A stretch of 24,969 nucleotides of DNA, from contig DASZKX010000123.1 in assembly GCA_035552735.1 (NCBI GenBank), positions 1 through 24,969 of the forward strand, given 5' to 3'. The notes beneath the pieces are model-generated. The model searched no databases and was not told where the DNA came from. It saw only the letters and a program-made list of their open reading frames with translations. Positions 7,034 through 15,561 of this stretch are shown in pieces. Every line of letters begins with the position of its first letter. Position 1 is the stretch's first letter. This DNA comes from VAZQ01 sp035552735. GTDB taxonomy: Bacteria; Pseudomonadota; Alphaproteobacteria; Rhizobiales; Xanthobacteraceae. Both the position numbers and the translations under genes were made by a program.

Positions 7034-8747
7034 GTCGCAATACAGGTCGCGATCCTCGGCGCGCCAGACCACCTGGATCGCGGGCCTGTTGATCGTCGTG
7101 CTGGCCGCCCTGGTGGTGCCGCCGCTCCTATTCCTGTTGCAGGGCAGCGTGAACATCGCGGGCGCTCCCAACGAACCTACCCGCTGGGGATTCGAGAATT
7201 TCCGAAGCGTGCTGGGCGGCCGGCGTTTTATCGCGACCACGCTCAACTCGCTGTGGTTCGCGGCCGGCAGCGCCGCCATCGCGCTCCTGGTCGGCTGGAT
7301 CATGGCCTGGATCGTCGAGCGCACCAATGCGCCGCTCAAGGGGCTGGCCTATGTGACCGCGATCATCTCGCTTGGCACGCCCTACATTCTTTACGTCTCC
7401 GCCTGGCTCCTGGTGCTCGGCAAGGCCGGGCCGGTCAATCAGCTCTACCGCTCGCTGACCGGCGCCTCCGATGTCCTGATCAACATCTATTCCATGCCCG
7501 GGATGGTCCTGGTCGAGGGCTTTCTGTGGTCGCCGCTGGCGTTCCTGCTGGTGGGGGCGACGCTGCGCAATGCCAATCCGGAGCTCGAGGAGGCGGCGCG
7601 CGTCAGCGGGGCCGGAGTATGGGCGACCATCGCCCGCGTCACCATGCGGCTGTCGCTGCCCGCCATCATGGCGCTCTCCATGCTGGTCTTCATCCGCGCC
7701 ATCGAGGCCTTCGAGGTGCCGGCACTGGTCGGATTGCCGGGCCGCATCTCGGTGCTCACCACCGACATCTACACCAACATGATGGCGCGGGCGCCGCCCG
7801 ACCTCGGCGGCTCGAGCGCGCTGTCGGTGCTGATGCTGCTCCTGGTGCTGGTGCTGCTCTACGTCTATGCGAGGCTGTCGCGGCACGCCGAGCGGTTTGC
7901 CACCATCACCGGCAAGGGCTTCCGGCCGCGGCCGTTCGATCTCGGACGGCTGCGCTATCTCGCGGCCGGCATCCTGGTGGTCGATTTCGCGCTGCTGCTG
8001 GTGGTGCCGATGGCGATGCTGGCCTGGATTTCGCTCCTGCCGTTCTTCGCCCCGGTGAGCGCCGCCTCCTTCAAGCTTCTCAGCCTCAACAATTATCGCA
8101 CCGTGCTCGCCTCCGACCGCCTCGAGCTGATGACCAACACGATGCTGGTCGCGGTTGCGACCGCGACGTTCGCGGTCGCGCTTACTTTTTTCGCTGCTTG
8201 GCTGGCGGTGCGACGCGCGCCCGGCGGCTGGCTGGTGGAGCGGCTGGCCACCATCCCGCTGGTATTTCCTGGCCTGGTGCTCGGGGTCGCGGTCATGCAG
8301 GTGTTCCTGCGGTTGCCGATCCCCCTCTACGGCACCATCGGGATCCTGATCTGGGCCTTCGTCATCAACTATTTGCCCTACGGGATGCGCTACGCCTCGT
8401 CCGGCATGCTGCAGATCCATCGCGAGCTCGAGGAGGCGGCTGCGGTCTGCGGGGCCTCGGCGCTCACCCGATTGCGCCGGATCGTGGCGCCGCTGCTGGC
8501 GCCCGCCTTGGTGGCCGGCTGGCTGTTCATCTTCCTGATGGCCACCCGCGTTCTGTCGCTGGCGATCCTGCTTGCCGGCCCAAGCTCGCAGACCATGGCG
8601 GTCGCGATGTTCGATCTGTGGGGCAACGGACAGGGCACCGAGCTTGCGGCGCTCGGCCTGATGTGGTCGATGCTGATGGCCATGATCGCGGTCGTATTCT
8701 ACGTTCTGGCGCGCCGCTCGGCCTCGGGCGCCATGGGCCGGGCGTGA
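7017..8747 (+). CDS. ABC transporter permease, fused two-domain (FbpB-like)
   Basis: This inner-membrane channel of the importer has 576 residues. It is a fusion of two binding-protein-dependent transport domains, each with about six membrane spans. Each half keeps the EAA loop that docks on the ATPase: LEEAARVSGAG near residue 190 and LEEAAAVCGAS near residue 470. This doubled layout is standard for Fbp/AfuB-type permeases, so a single permease gene is enough. The ATG at 7017 lies inside the end of the binding-protein gene, which implies coupled translation. The gene that follows is a CoA ligase; the ATPase comes only after that. Confidence 0.92.
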   Translation: MTSSAESQYRSRSSARQTTWIAGLLIVVLAALVVPPLLFLLQGSVNIAGAPNEPTRWGFENFRSVLGGRRFIATTLNSLWFAAGSAAIALLVGWIMAWIVERTNAPLKGLAYVTAIISLGTPYILYVSAWLLVLGKAGPVNQLYRSLTGASDVLINIYSMPGMVLVEGFLWSPLAFLLVGATLRNANPELEEAARVSGAGVWATIARVTMRLSLPAIMALSMLVFIRAIEAFEVPALVGLPGRISVLTTDIYTNMMARAPPDLGGSSALSVLMLLLVLVLLYVYARLSRHAERFATITGKGFRPRPFDLGRLRYLAAGILVVDFALLLVVPMAMLAWISLLPFFAPVSAASFKLLSLNNYRTVLASDRLELMTNTMLVAVATATFAVALTFFAAWLAVRRAPGGWLVERLATIPLVFPGLVLGVAVMQVFLRLPIPLYGTIGILIWAFVINYLPYGMRYASSGMLQIHRELEEAAAVCGASALTRLRRIVAPLLAPALVAGWLFIFLMATRVLSLAILLAGPSSQTMAVAMFDLWGNGQGTELAALGLMWSMLMAMIAVVFYVLARRSASGAMGRA

Positions 8748-8784
8748 TGATCGCGGACGCGCGCATGACAATCGGGGGGCGGGC

Positions 8785-11007
8785 TTGAGACTGGTGGTCG
8801 AGGCGTCTCCCTTGCTGCTGCATTCGCTCGGCAAGGTCGATGCGCTGCTCAATCCGCGCAACGTCGTGATCCTGGGCGCCAGCGATACGCCCGGCAATTG
8901 GTCGCAGCGGGTGTGGCGCAACGTCAACCGCTACAAATTTCCCGGGCCGGTCTATCCGGTCAATCCGCGCCGCGACCAGATCTGGGATACGCGCTGCTAT
9001 CGTTCCTTCGCCGAGTTGCCGGAGCCGCCCGACCATGTGGTGGTGGTCATCCCGGCGGCTTTCGTCCCCGATGCCTTGATCGAAGCAAGCCGCGCCGGCG
9101 CGCGCAGCGCCACCGTCCTCACCGCCGGCTTTGCCGAATCCTCCGATCCGGCCGCCCGCGCCTTGTCGGCCCGCCTCAAGGCCGTCATCGCGCAGACCGG
9201 GCTTGCGGTCTCCGGCCCCAATTGCTTCGGCAATCTGCATGCCCGCGCCGGCCTGATGACCATGCCGGACGACCGTTTGCAGCGGCTCGCAAACGGACCG
9301 GTCGCGATCATTGGACAATCCGGCGGTCTTGCCATGGCGATCAAGCGCTCGCTCGAAGAGCGCGGCATCGATGCCGGATCGGTGGTCACCTCGGGCAATC
9401 AGGCCGGCCTCTCCGGCGCGGACTACATCGCCTATTACGCCATGAACGACGATATCCGCGTGATCGTCGCCTATCTTGAATCAGTGCAGAACCCGGACGC
9501 CTTCATGGCGGCGTGCCGCATGGCGCGCTCGGCCGGCAAGCCGGTGGTGGTGATGAAGCTCGGTGCGTCCGCCGAAGGTCGCGCCGCCGCGCTCGCCCAC
9601 ACCGGGGCGCTGGCCGGCGCCATGGAAGCCTTCGATGCGGTCGCGGGCGCCGCCGGCGTGCTACGGGTGCGCACCGTCGACGACGTGGTGGAGACGGTCG
9701 AATACATCCTGCATGCCCCCCTGCCTTCCCTCCCGGGGTTGCGGGGGAGGGTCGGGGAGGGGGGCGGCGCGCGGCTCGGCGCCATCACGTTCTCGGGCGC
9801 GCTGCGCGGGCTGCTGCTCGATGCCGGCGCGGCCCACGGGCTCGCCTTTGCGCCGCTCGCCGAGACCACCCGCGCGCGGCTCGCCGCCGTGCTGGGGGTC
9901 GGCACCATCATCGGCAATCCGCTCGATTCCGGCTTTACCGGGCTGACCAACCAGGAAGGCTACGTGAAATGCGTCGAGGCCATGCTGGACGATCCCGGCA
10001 TCGATCTGGTGCTGCTGCAGGCCGAGCTGCCGCGCGCGCCCGGCATGGACCGGGCCGAGGGCAACATGCGCGCGGTCGAGGACATCGCGGCGCGGGCCAA
10101 AAAGCCGATCGTGCAATTCAGCATGGGGTCGCACGGGCTCTCCGACTACAGCCGTGCCTTCCGGCTCAATCTGCCGCATGTTCCCTGCCTGCAGGAGGTC
10201 GACAAGACCTTGCGCAGCGTGCGTGCGCTCACCGATTACGCCCGCCGCGCCACCCAAGCCCCGGCCGCGGCGCCCGCGGTCGTGTCGCTCCGGGGCCGGG
10301 CGCTGCTCGAGAAGATTCTGGCGCGCGCCGCCGCGCAAGCGGGCGGCAGAGCGCTGAACGAGGTTCGATCCAAGCAATTGCTCAAGGCTTATGGGATTGC
10401 CGGCCCCAAGGAAGCGGTGGCGCACAGCGCCACCGAGGCGGTCGCGATCGCCAAGCGCATCGGCCTCCCGGTCGTGGCCAAAGGCGTGAGCGCAGCGCTC
10501 CCGCACAAATCCGACGCCGGGGCGGTGCTGGTCGGACTTGATTCCGTCAAGGCAGTGCGTGCCGCCTATGAACAGATCGTCGAGGCTGTTACCCGCCACA
10601 GCGGCAGCGCGCCCGAGGGCGTGCTCATTGCGGAGCAGGTTGAGGATGGGACCGAGCTGGTGCTCGGCGCCAACCTCGATCCCGAAGTGGGGCCGGTGAT
10701 CCTGTTCGGAACCGGCGGCGTCGAGCTCGAGCTCTATCGCGATGTGGCGCTGGCCCCGCCGCCCCTCGACGAGGCCCGCGCGCTCGCCTTGATCGCGGCG
10801 ACCCGCGCCGGCTTGCTCATCCAAGGCTATCGGGGCCGCCCGGCGCTCGATCTCAAGGCCGCCGTGCAGGCCCTGATCGGCCTCTCCGGCCTCATGATCG
10901 ATGCCGGCGGCCGCATCCAATCGGTCGATATCAATCCGTTCCTGTTGCGGCGTCGCGGCGGCGTCGCCCTTGACGGGTTGGTCGTGCTTGCCGACCATGG
11001 CGCGTGA
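8785..11007 (+). CDS. Acyl-CoA ligase, NDP-forming (acetate-CoA ligase/FerA-like superfamily)
   Basis: This fused ADP-forming acyl-CoA synthetase has 740 residues. The order is a CoA-binding Rossmann domain (VVILGASDTPGNW, about residues 27-40), two flavodoxin-like ligase domains, then an ATP-grasp domain from about residue 525 (KSDAGAVLVGL, GTGGVELELYRDV, DINPFLL). His272 in LAHTGALAG is the presumed phosphorylated histidine. The family makes acyl-CoA from an acid, ATP and CoA, and members act on aromatic and phenylpropenoid acids. No ATG is available; TTG at 8785, behind a GGGGGGCGGG stretch, is the best start (GTG at 8794 is possible). Codons around 9715-9765 are an in-frame palindromic repeat that adds about 17 residues. 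Set between permease and ATPase, it probably activates the imported acid. Confidence 0.87.
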   Translation: MRLVVEASPLLLHSLGKVDALLNPRNVVILGASDTPGNWSQRVWRNVNRYKFPGPVYPVNPRRDQIWDTRCYRSFAELPEPPDHVVVVIPAAFVPDALIEASRAGARSATVLTAGFAESSDPAARALSARLKAVIAQTGLAVSGPNCFGNLHARAGLMTMPDDRLQRLANGPVAIIGQSGGLAMAIKRSLEERGIDAGSVVTSGNQAGLSGADYIAYYAMNDDIRVIVAYLESVQNPDAFMAACRMARSAGKPVVVMKLGASAEGRAAALAHTGALAGAMEAFDAVAGAAGVLRVRTVDDVVETVEYILHAPLPSLPGLRGRVGEGGGARLGAITFSGALRGLLLDAGAAHGLAFAPLAETTRARLAAVLGVGTIIGNPLDSGFTGLTNQEGYVKCVEAMLDDPGIDLVLLQAELPRAPGMDRAEGNMRAVEDIAARAKKPIVQFSMGSHGLSDYSRAFRLNLPHVPCLQEVDKTLRSVRALTDYARRATQAPAAAPAVVSLRGRALLEKILARAAAQAGGRALNEVRSKQLLKAYGIAGPKEAVAHSATEAVAIAKRIGLPVVAKGVSAALPHKSDAGAVLVGLDSVKAVRAAYEQIVEAVTRHSGSAPEGVLIAEQVEDGTELVLGANLDPEVGPVILFGTGGVELELYRDVALAPPPLDEARALALIAATRAGLLIQGYRGRPALDLKAAVQALIGLSGLMIDAGGRIQSVDINPFLLRRRGGVALDGLVVLADHGA
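9715..9765. repeat. GC-rich palindromic repeat element inserted in frame in a coding sequence
   Basis: The outer arms GCCCCCCT (9715-9722) and AGGGGGGC (9758-9765) are perfect inverted repeats. Inside them CCCTCCC (9728-9734) pairs with GGGAGGG (9745-9751). The 51-bp element is a multiple of three and adds a Pro/Gly-rich segment (LPSLPGLRGRVGEGGG) to the CoA ligase. It resembles the dispersed intergenic palindromes of rhizobial genomes. Confidence 0.75.
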
Positions 11008-11014
11008 GGTCCCC

Positions 11015-12124
11015 ATGTTGCGCGTCGAGCGTCTGAGCAAGATTTTCGAGAACGTGACGGATCAAATCGTCGGCGGGATCAGCGACGCCAGCTTCGAGCT
11101 CGAGGCCGGGACCTTCTTCACGCTGCTCGGACCCTCGGGTTGCGGCAAGACCACGACGCTGCGCTGCATCGCCGGGCTCGAGACGCCCGATGAAGGCGTC
11201 ATCGCGGTCCATGACCGGCGCTTGTTCGACGCCAAGGCGCGCATCAACGTTCCGGTCGAGGGGCGCGCCATCGGGATGGTGTTCCAGTCCTATGCGATCT
11301 GGCCGCACATGACGGTGGCCGAGAACGTGGCCTTTCCGTTGACAGTGGCCAAGAACCGCGGCAAGCGCGCCGAGATCGCGGCAGCGGTGCGCCGCGCCCT
11401 GGCGGTGGTCGATCTCGATGGCTTCCAGGAGCGTTCCGCGACGCGGCTCTCGGGCGGCCAGCAGCAGCGCGTGGCGCTCGCCCGCGCCATCGTGCACGAG
11501 CCCGGATTGCTGCTGCTCGACGAGCCTCTGTCCAACCTCGACGCTCAATTGCGTGACGACATGCGCGGCGAGCTCAAGCGGCTGCAAAGCAAGATCGGCA
11601 TCACCACGGTCTACGTGACCCACGACCAGTCCGAGGCGCTGGCGCTGTCCGACCGGATCGCCGTGATCGAGCGCGGCCGCATCATCCAAATCGGCTCGCC
11701 GCAGGACATCTATTTCCGGCCCGCCAATCCGTTCGTAGCCCGTTTCGTCGGCGCCACCAATCTGCTGCCGGGCCGCATGCTCGCGATGTCCGCGGGCCGC
11801 GGCCGGGTCGAGGTCTTGAGCGGGCGCCAAATCCAGTGCGTGGTCCCGCAGCAGATCGACGATCCCTCTGCGGTCTCGGTCTCGATCCGGCCGGAGAGCA
11901 TCCGGCTGGCCGCCCAGCCGTCCGCGTCGGATGGCGACAATTGCCTGGCTGGCCGGATCAGCGGCGTGACCTTCCTGGGGCCGATGCGCCGGGTCGATGT
12001 CATGAGCGACGGCGTTGCCCTGCAGGTCACGACCCCCGCCGACCTGCCGCTGCCGGCCGATGGCGCGGTGTGGCTGCTGTTCGGCCCCGAGCGCGCGGTC
12101 GCCTTGCCGGGGAGGGAGAGATAG
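11015..12124 (+). CDS. ABC transporter ATP-binding protein (FbpC/PotA-like)
   Basis: This ATPase subunit of the importer has 369 residues. Walker A GPSGCGKTT is at about residues 39-47, the Q-loop in VFQSYAIWPHM at about 91, the signature LSGGQQQR at about 145-152, Walker B LLLLDEP at about 165-171, and the switch histidine in VTHDQ at 203. The C-terminal third, with SVSIRPESIRL, is a TOBE-type domain as in the polyamine/iron/sugar importers. The start at 11015 has GAGG 5 nt upstream, formed in part by the stop region of the CoA ligase; an ATG at 10997 overlapping that gene is a weaker choice. Together with 5987-7033 and 7017-8747 it completes one importer. Confidence 0.92.
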   Translation: MLRVERLSKIFENVTDQIVGGISDASFELEAGTFFTLLGPSGCGKTTTLRCIAGLETPDEGVIAVHDRRLFDAKARINVPVEGRAIGMVFQSYAIWPHMTVAENVAFPLTVAKNRGKRAEIAAAVRRALAVVDLDGFQERSATRLSGGQQQRVALARAIVHEPGLLLLDEPLSNLDAQLRDDMRGELKRLQSKIGITTVYVTHDQSEALALSDRIAVIERGRIIQIGSPQDIYFRPANPFVARFVGATNLLPGRMLAMSAGRGRVEVLSGRQIQCVVPQQIDDPSAVSVSIRPESIRLAAQPSASDGDNCLAGRISGVTFLGPMRRVDVMSDGVALQVTTPADLPLPADGAVWLLFGPERAVALPGRER

Positions 12125-12197
12125 AGCTATTGATCCGCCACCATTTCATCCGCTGTCGATGACGGCTTTCCATCAAACCAAGCGAGGAGACGCAAGA

Positions 12198-13037
12198 ATG
12201 GCGACCAAGAAATACGAGACCATCAAGGTCGAGAAGGAAGACGGCATCACCTGGGTGATCTTCAACCGTCCCGACAAGCGCAACGCCATGAGCCCGCAGC
12301 TGCACCTGGACATGGACGACGCGCTGGACGATCTGGCGACCGACGATGAGACCCAGGTCCTGGTGATCACCGGCGCCGGCGATGCCTTCTGCGCCGGGCA
12401 GGACATCAAGCTCTATTTCCGTGGCACCGAGACCGACCCCAAGATGCGGCACAAGGCGCGGCGCGCCTCCAATCAATGGCGCTGGCAGAAGCTCTCCACC
12501 TTCCCGATGCCGACCATCGCGATGGTCAACGGTTTCTGCTTCGGCGGCGGCTTCACGCAAGTGTGCGCCTGCGATTTCGCGATCGCGGCCGACGACGCGA
12601 TCTTCGGTCTCTCGGAAGTGAACTGGGGCATCCTGCCGGGCGGCATCGTGTCCTGGAACGTGACCCAGACCATGAACTATCGCGATGCGCTTTATTACGC
12701 GATGACCGGCGACACCTTCGACGGCAAGAAGGCCAGGGACATCGGCTTCGTCAACTTCTCCTTCCCGAAGGCCAAGCTCAAGGAAGAGACCGTCAAGCTC
12801 GCCAAGAAGCTGATGGAGAAGAGCCCGGCGGTGCTGCGCTACACCAAGGAAGGTATCCGGGCGGTGCGCTTCATGAACGAGCCGCAGGCGGCCGACTATC
12901 TCAACGCCAAGAGCGACGCGCTCAAGCTCAACGACAAGGAAAACAGCCGGCAGGAAGGTATGCGCCAATTCCTCGACGAGAAGACCTACCGCCCGGGTCT
13001 CGGCAACTACAAGCGCAAGAAGGCGGCCGCCAAGTAG
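12198..13037 (+). CDS. Crotonase, p-hydroxycinnamoyl-CoA hydratase-lyase-like
   Basis: This 279-residue crotonase aligns by eye along its whole length with hydroxycinnamoyl-CoA hydratase-lyase (HCHL), which turns feruloyl-CoA into vanillin and acetyl-CoA. Shared blocks include NRPDKRNAMSP, the oxyanion-hole region around NGFCFGGGF, FGLSEVNWGI and KTYRPGL near the C-terminus. The catalytic Glu143 of HCHL is kept (Glu140), and Tyr75 is kept (Tyr73). Ser123 is Thr120. Tyr239, which contacts the 4-hydroxyl group, is Asn236. The fold and CoA chemistry are secure; the exact substrate is not. GAGGAG lies about 8 nt before the ATG. The gene ends the putative operon, 73 nt after the ATPase gene. Confidence 0.85.
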   Translation: MATKKYETIKVEKEDGITWVIFNRPDKRNAMSPQLHLDMDDALDDLATDDETQVLVITGAGDAFCAGQDIKLYFRGTETDPKMRHKARRASNQWRWQKLSTFPMPTIAMVNGFCFGGGFTQVCACDFAIAADDAIFGLSEVNWGILPGGIVSWNVTQTMNYRDALYYAMTGDTFDGKKARDIGFVNFSFPKAKLKEETVKLAKKLMEKSPAVLRYTKEGIRAVRFMNEPQAADYLNAKSDALKLNDKENSRQEGMRQFLDEKTYRPGLGNYKRKKAAAK

Positions 13038-13116
13038 GTGGTCGTCTGCTGTCGGCCTGCGTGAGGCGGCGCGCCCGCGCCGTGATCGGGGACACAGCGC
13101 TTCACTCCCTCGCCAT

Positions 13117-13142
13117 CGCAAGCCGAGCTTGCTCGACTTGCG
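13117..13142. promoter_or_regulatory. Long imperfect palindrome between the crotonase and chemoreceptor genes
   Basis: CGCAAG-C-CGAGC, a TT centre, then GCTCG-A-CTTGCG: 11 of 12 positions pair. It lies 80 nt after the crotonase stop and 130 nt before the chemoreceptor start. It could end the operon transcript (no T-run follows) or be an operator for the next gene. Confidence 0.4.
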
Positions 13143-13272
13143 CACTATTTGGCGTCGCCCACCTGCATTCTCCATCGACGATGAGCAAGGCCGATCTTTA
13201 CTCGGCATTTACCCTTCGCCCATAAAAATTTCGCATCTGCGTAGAAGCGGGATCCGGGCGAGGGGGGCGAAA

Positions 13273-15561
13273 TTGCTCAAGAAAATATCGGTCAACTCGC
13301 TGCTCACGTCGGTGATCGCGGTACTGGGCGCGGCCATCGTGATCCTGCTTTCGCTCAGCGCTTGGGATTCATGGGAGCGGCTGGGCGCGGCCACCCGGAT
13401 CGCGGCCGTCGCCGACGTGTCGGGCTATTTGTTCACGAGCCTGCACAACATGCGCGTCGATCGCGCCTCCGGCTTCCGTGACTTGCAGGCCGATAAGCCG
13501 GTGAGCTCCCCGAATGCCCTCCTGGTTCAATCGCGGCGCGACATGATGCCGGCCCTGAGCTCCGCGCTGAAAGCGCTGGATGCCGTGGAATTCCCGGAAC
13601 GGGCAGCGACCGTGTCGGATCTCGCACAGCGCATCAAGCGGCTCGAAGCCTTGCACGAGGAGACGACGGCTGCGTTCCTCAAGCCGAAATCCGCCCGGCG
13701 GCCGGGGCTCGCCCAGGACTATTTCAACGAGATCGGCTCCTTCATCGACATGCTCGACCAGCTGTCGACGCGCCTGGTCCGGCTGATCGCGCTTCAGGAC
13801 GCCTTCGTGGATCGGCTGATGGAGGTGAAGCAGCTGGCCTGGGTCGTGCGCAACGCGGGCGGTGACGCATCGGTGGTCGTTTCCAACACGCTCAGCGGTC
13901 AGCCGCTCCCCGCCGATGCATTCGTCAAATACACCGCCAATGTGAGCAAGCTGGAGACGGCGTGGGCCTCGCTCGAGGACGTCGCCGCCGCCATGCCGAT
14001 ACCGGCTGCGCTCGCCAGCGCCATGAACAAGGCCAAACAGGACTATTTCGCGAGCGACTACCCGGCTTTGCGCACCAAGGCGCTCAAGGCCCTGATCGCG
14101 GGCGAGCCGACCGGCGTGACTGCGGACCAGTGGTCGCCGATGTCGGTCGGAAAGCTTGCTTCGCTGCTGGGCGTCGCGGAGGCGGCGCTCGATGCCGCCA
14201 AAACCCATGCCGCCGGGCAATATTCGGCTGCGTTGTCGAAGCTTGTCCTGCAGCTCAGCCTGTGGGTGCTGGCTACCCTTCTGGCGGCTGGAATGATGCT
14301 GATGGTCTCGCGCGTGGTGACCGGTCCGCTGCGCCATATCCGCGACGCCATGCTCAAGCTCGCGGGCGGTGATTTCGAGGTGGTACTGCCGGGACTTGAC
14401 CGTGCCGACGAGATCGGCGCCGTCGCCAATGCGGTGGAGAAGTTCAAGCTCCTCGCCTTCGAGAAGGCGCGCGGCCAGGCCGACGAGCTCGTTCGCCGGC
14501 AGCAGGCAGAGTCGGAGCTGGCGAAAGTCGAGGCCGAAGCCCAGGCCAAGGCGGCCGCCGAGGGTTCGCAGGCGGCTGAAGAGCAGGCGCATGCTTTCCG
14601 CTCGCTCGGCGTCGGGCTGAGCAAGCTGTCGGACGGTGATTTCACCTTCCGCCTGAACGATGAGATTCCCGCAGCCTACGGGCAGATCAAGGACGACTTC
14701 AACAGCGCGATCGGCCGGCTGCGGGAGATGATCCAGGCGGTCGCGGATTCCACGCGCGAGGTGGCGGGCGCCGCCGGCGAAATCTCGTCGGCGACCGATG
14801 ATCTGTCGCACCGCATCGAGCAGCAGGCGGCCAACCTCGAGGAGACCTCTGCCGCAATGGAGGAGATTTCCGCGACCGTGAAGGCCAATGCGGAGAACGC
14901 CCAACAGGCCGATCATCTGACCAGCGGTACGCGCTCGGTTGCCGATCGCGGCGGCAAGGTGGTGGCCGAGGCCGTCCAGGCCATGTCGCGGATCGAGGAA
15001 TCCTCGCGGCAGATTTCCGATATCATCGGGGTGATCGACGAGATCGCGCGCCAGACGAATCTCTTGGCGCTGAATGCGGCCGTCGAGGCGGCGCGCGCGG
15101 GCGACGCCGGCCGTGGCTTCGCGGTGGTTGCCTCTGAGGTGCGCAGCCTGGCGCAGCGCTCCGCGGAGGCGGCCAAGAACATCAAGGGCTTGATCGCCAA
15201 CAGCTCGGAGCGGGTGCAGGAGGGCGTGGGCCTCGTCAATCGGGCCGGCACTGCGCTCACCGAGATCGTGGAATCCATCAACAAGGTCGCCGGCATCGTG
15301 ACCGATATCGCCAACGCCAGCGCCGAGCAGTCGACCGGCCTCGAGCAGGTCAACCGGGCGTTGGCCCAGATGGACGAGGTCGTGCAGCAGAACACCGCGC
15401 TGGTCGAGGAGAATACCGCCACTGCAAAGACGTTGGCGGAGCAGTCGCAGGCGATGAGCGACCGCATCGCCTTTTTCCGGCTCGACGGCGCAGACGGCCC
15501 CGCAGACAGCCCCGTGGCGGTGATCGCGAACGGCAACGGTGGCCGGCGGGCCGCGGCGTAA
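13273..15561 (+). CDS. Methyl-accepting chemotaxis protein with large helical periplasmic sensor
   Basis: This transmembrane chemoreceptor has 762 residues from a TTG start at 13273, which has GAGGGGGG 5 nt upstream and gives the common opening MLKKISVNSLL. TM1 is about residues 8-31 and TM2 about 325-347. The roughly 290-residue periplasmic region between them looks all-helical, of the size of a helical bimodular sensor. A HAMP domain follows TM2 and a second HAMP-like segment (LSDGDFTFRL) appears near residue 460. The signalling domain has the standard hairpin tip (DEIARQTNLLALNAAVEAARAG, quoted in part: IARQTNLLALNAAVEA) near residue 590. I see no C-terminal CheR-binding pentapeptide. No che genes are adjacent, so it would use a chemotaxis system encoded elsewhere. 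Confidence 0.9.
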   Translation: MLKKISVNSLLTSVIAVLGAAIVILLSLSAWDSWERLGAATRIAAVADVSGYLFTSLHNMRVDRASGFRDLQADKPVSSPNALLVQSRRDMMPALSSALKALDAVEFPERAATVSDLAQRIKRLEALHEETTAAFLKPKSARRPGLAQDYFNEIGSFIDMLDQLSTRLVRLIALQDAFVDRLMEVKQLAWVVRNAGGDASVVVSNTLSGQPLPADAFVKYTANVSKLETAWASLEDVAAAMPIPAALASAMNKAKQDYFASDYPALRTKALKALIAGEPTGVTADQWSPMSVGKLASLLGVAEAALDAAKTHAAGQYSAALSKLVLQLSLWVLATLLAAGMMLMVSRVVTGPLRHIRDAMLKLAGGDFEVVLPGLDRADEIGAVANAVEKFKLLAFEKARGQADELVRRQQAESELAKVEAEAQAKAAAEGSQAAEEQAHAFRSLGVGLSKLSDGDFTFRLNDEIPAAYGQIKDDFNSAIGRLREMIQAVADSTREVAGAAGEISSATDDLSHRIEQQAANLEETSAAMEEISATVKANAENAQQADHLTSGTRSVADRGGKVVAEAVQAMSRIEESSRQISDIIGVIDEIARQTNLLALNAAVEAARAGDAGRGFAVVASEVRSLAQRSAEAAKNIKGLIANSSERVQEGVGLVNRAGTALTEIVESINKVAGIVTDIANASAEQSTGLEQVNRALAQMDEVVQQNTALVEENTATAKTLAEQSQAMSDRIAFFRLDGADGPADSPVAVIANGNGGRRAAA

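Noticed and set aside
5975..7339. Minus-strand ORF (454 codons) opposite the binding-protein gene
   Set aside because: No recognisable domain and strongly biased composition; the plus strand encodes an evident periplasmic binding protein.
7128..8927. Long minus-strand ORF (599 codons) opposite the permease
   Set aside because: Its composition is Arg/His/Gln-rich and low in hydrophobics, typical of an antisense shadow in GC-rich DNA; the plus-strand frame has clear permease motifs.
9661..11040. Minus-strand ORF (459 codons) opposite the CoA ligase
   Set aside because: Shadow frame without motifs; the sense strand carries the full ligase.
5987..12124. Ferric-iron importer
   Set aside because: The fold is Fbp-like, but the iron-binding tyrosine pair is not evident and two acyl-CoA genes share the operon; an organic cargo is more likely, though iron is not excluded.
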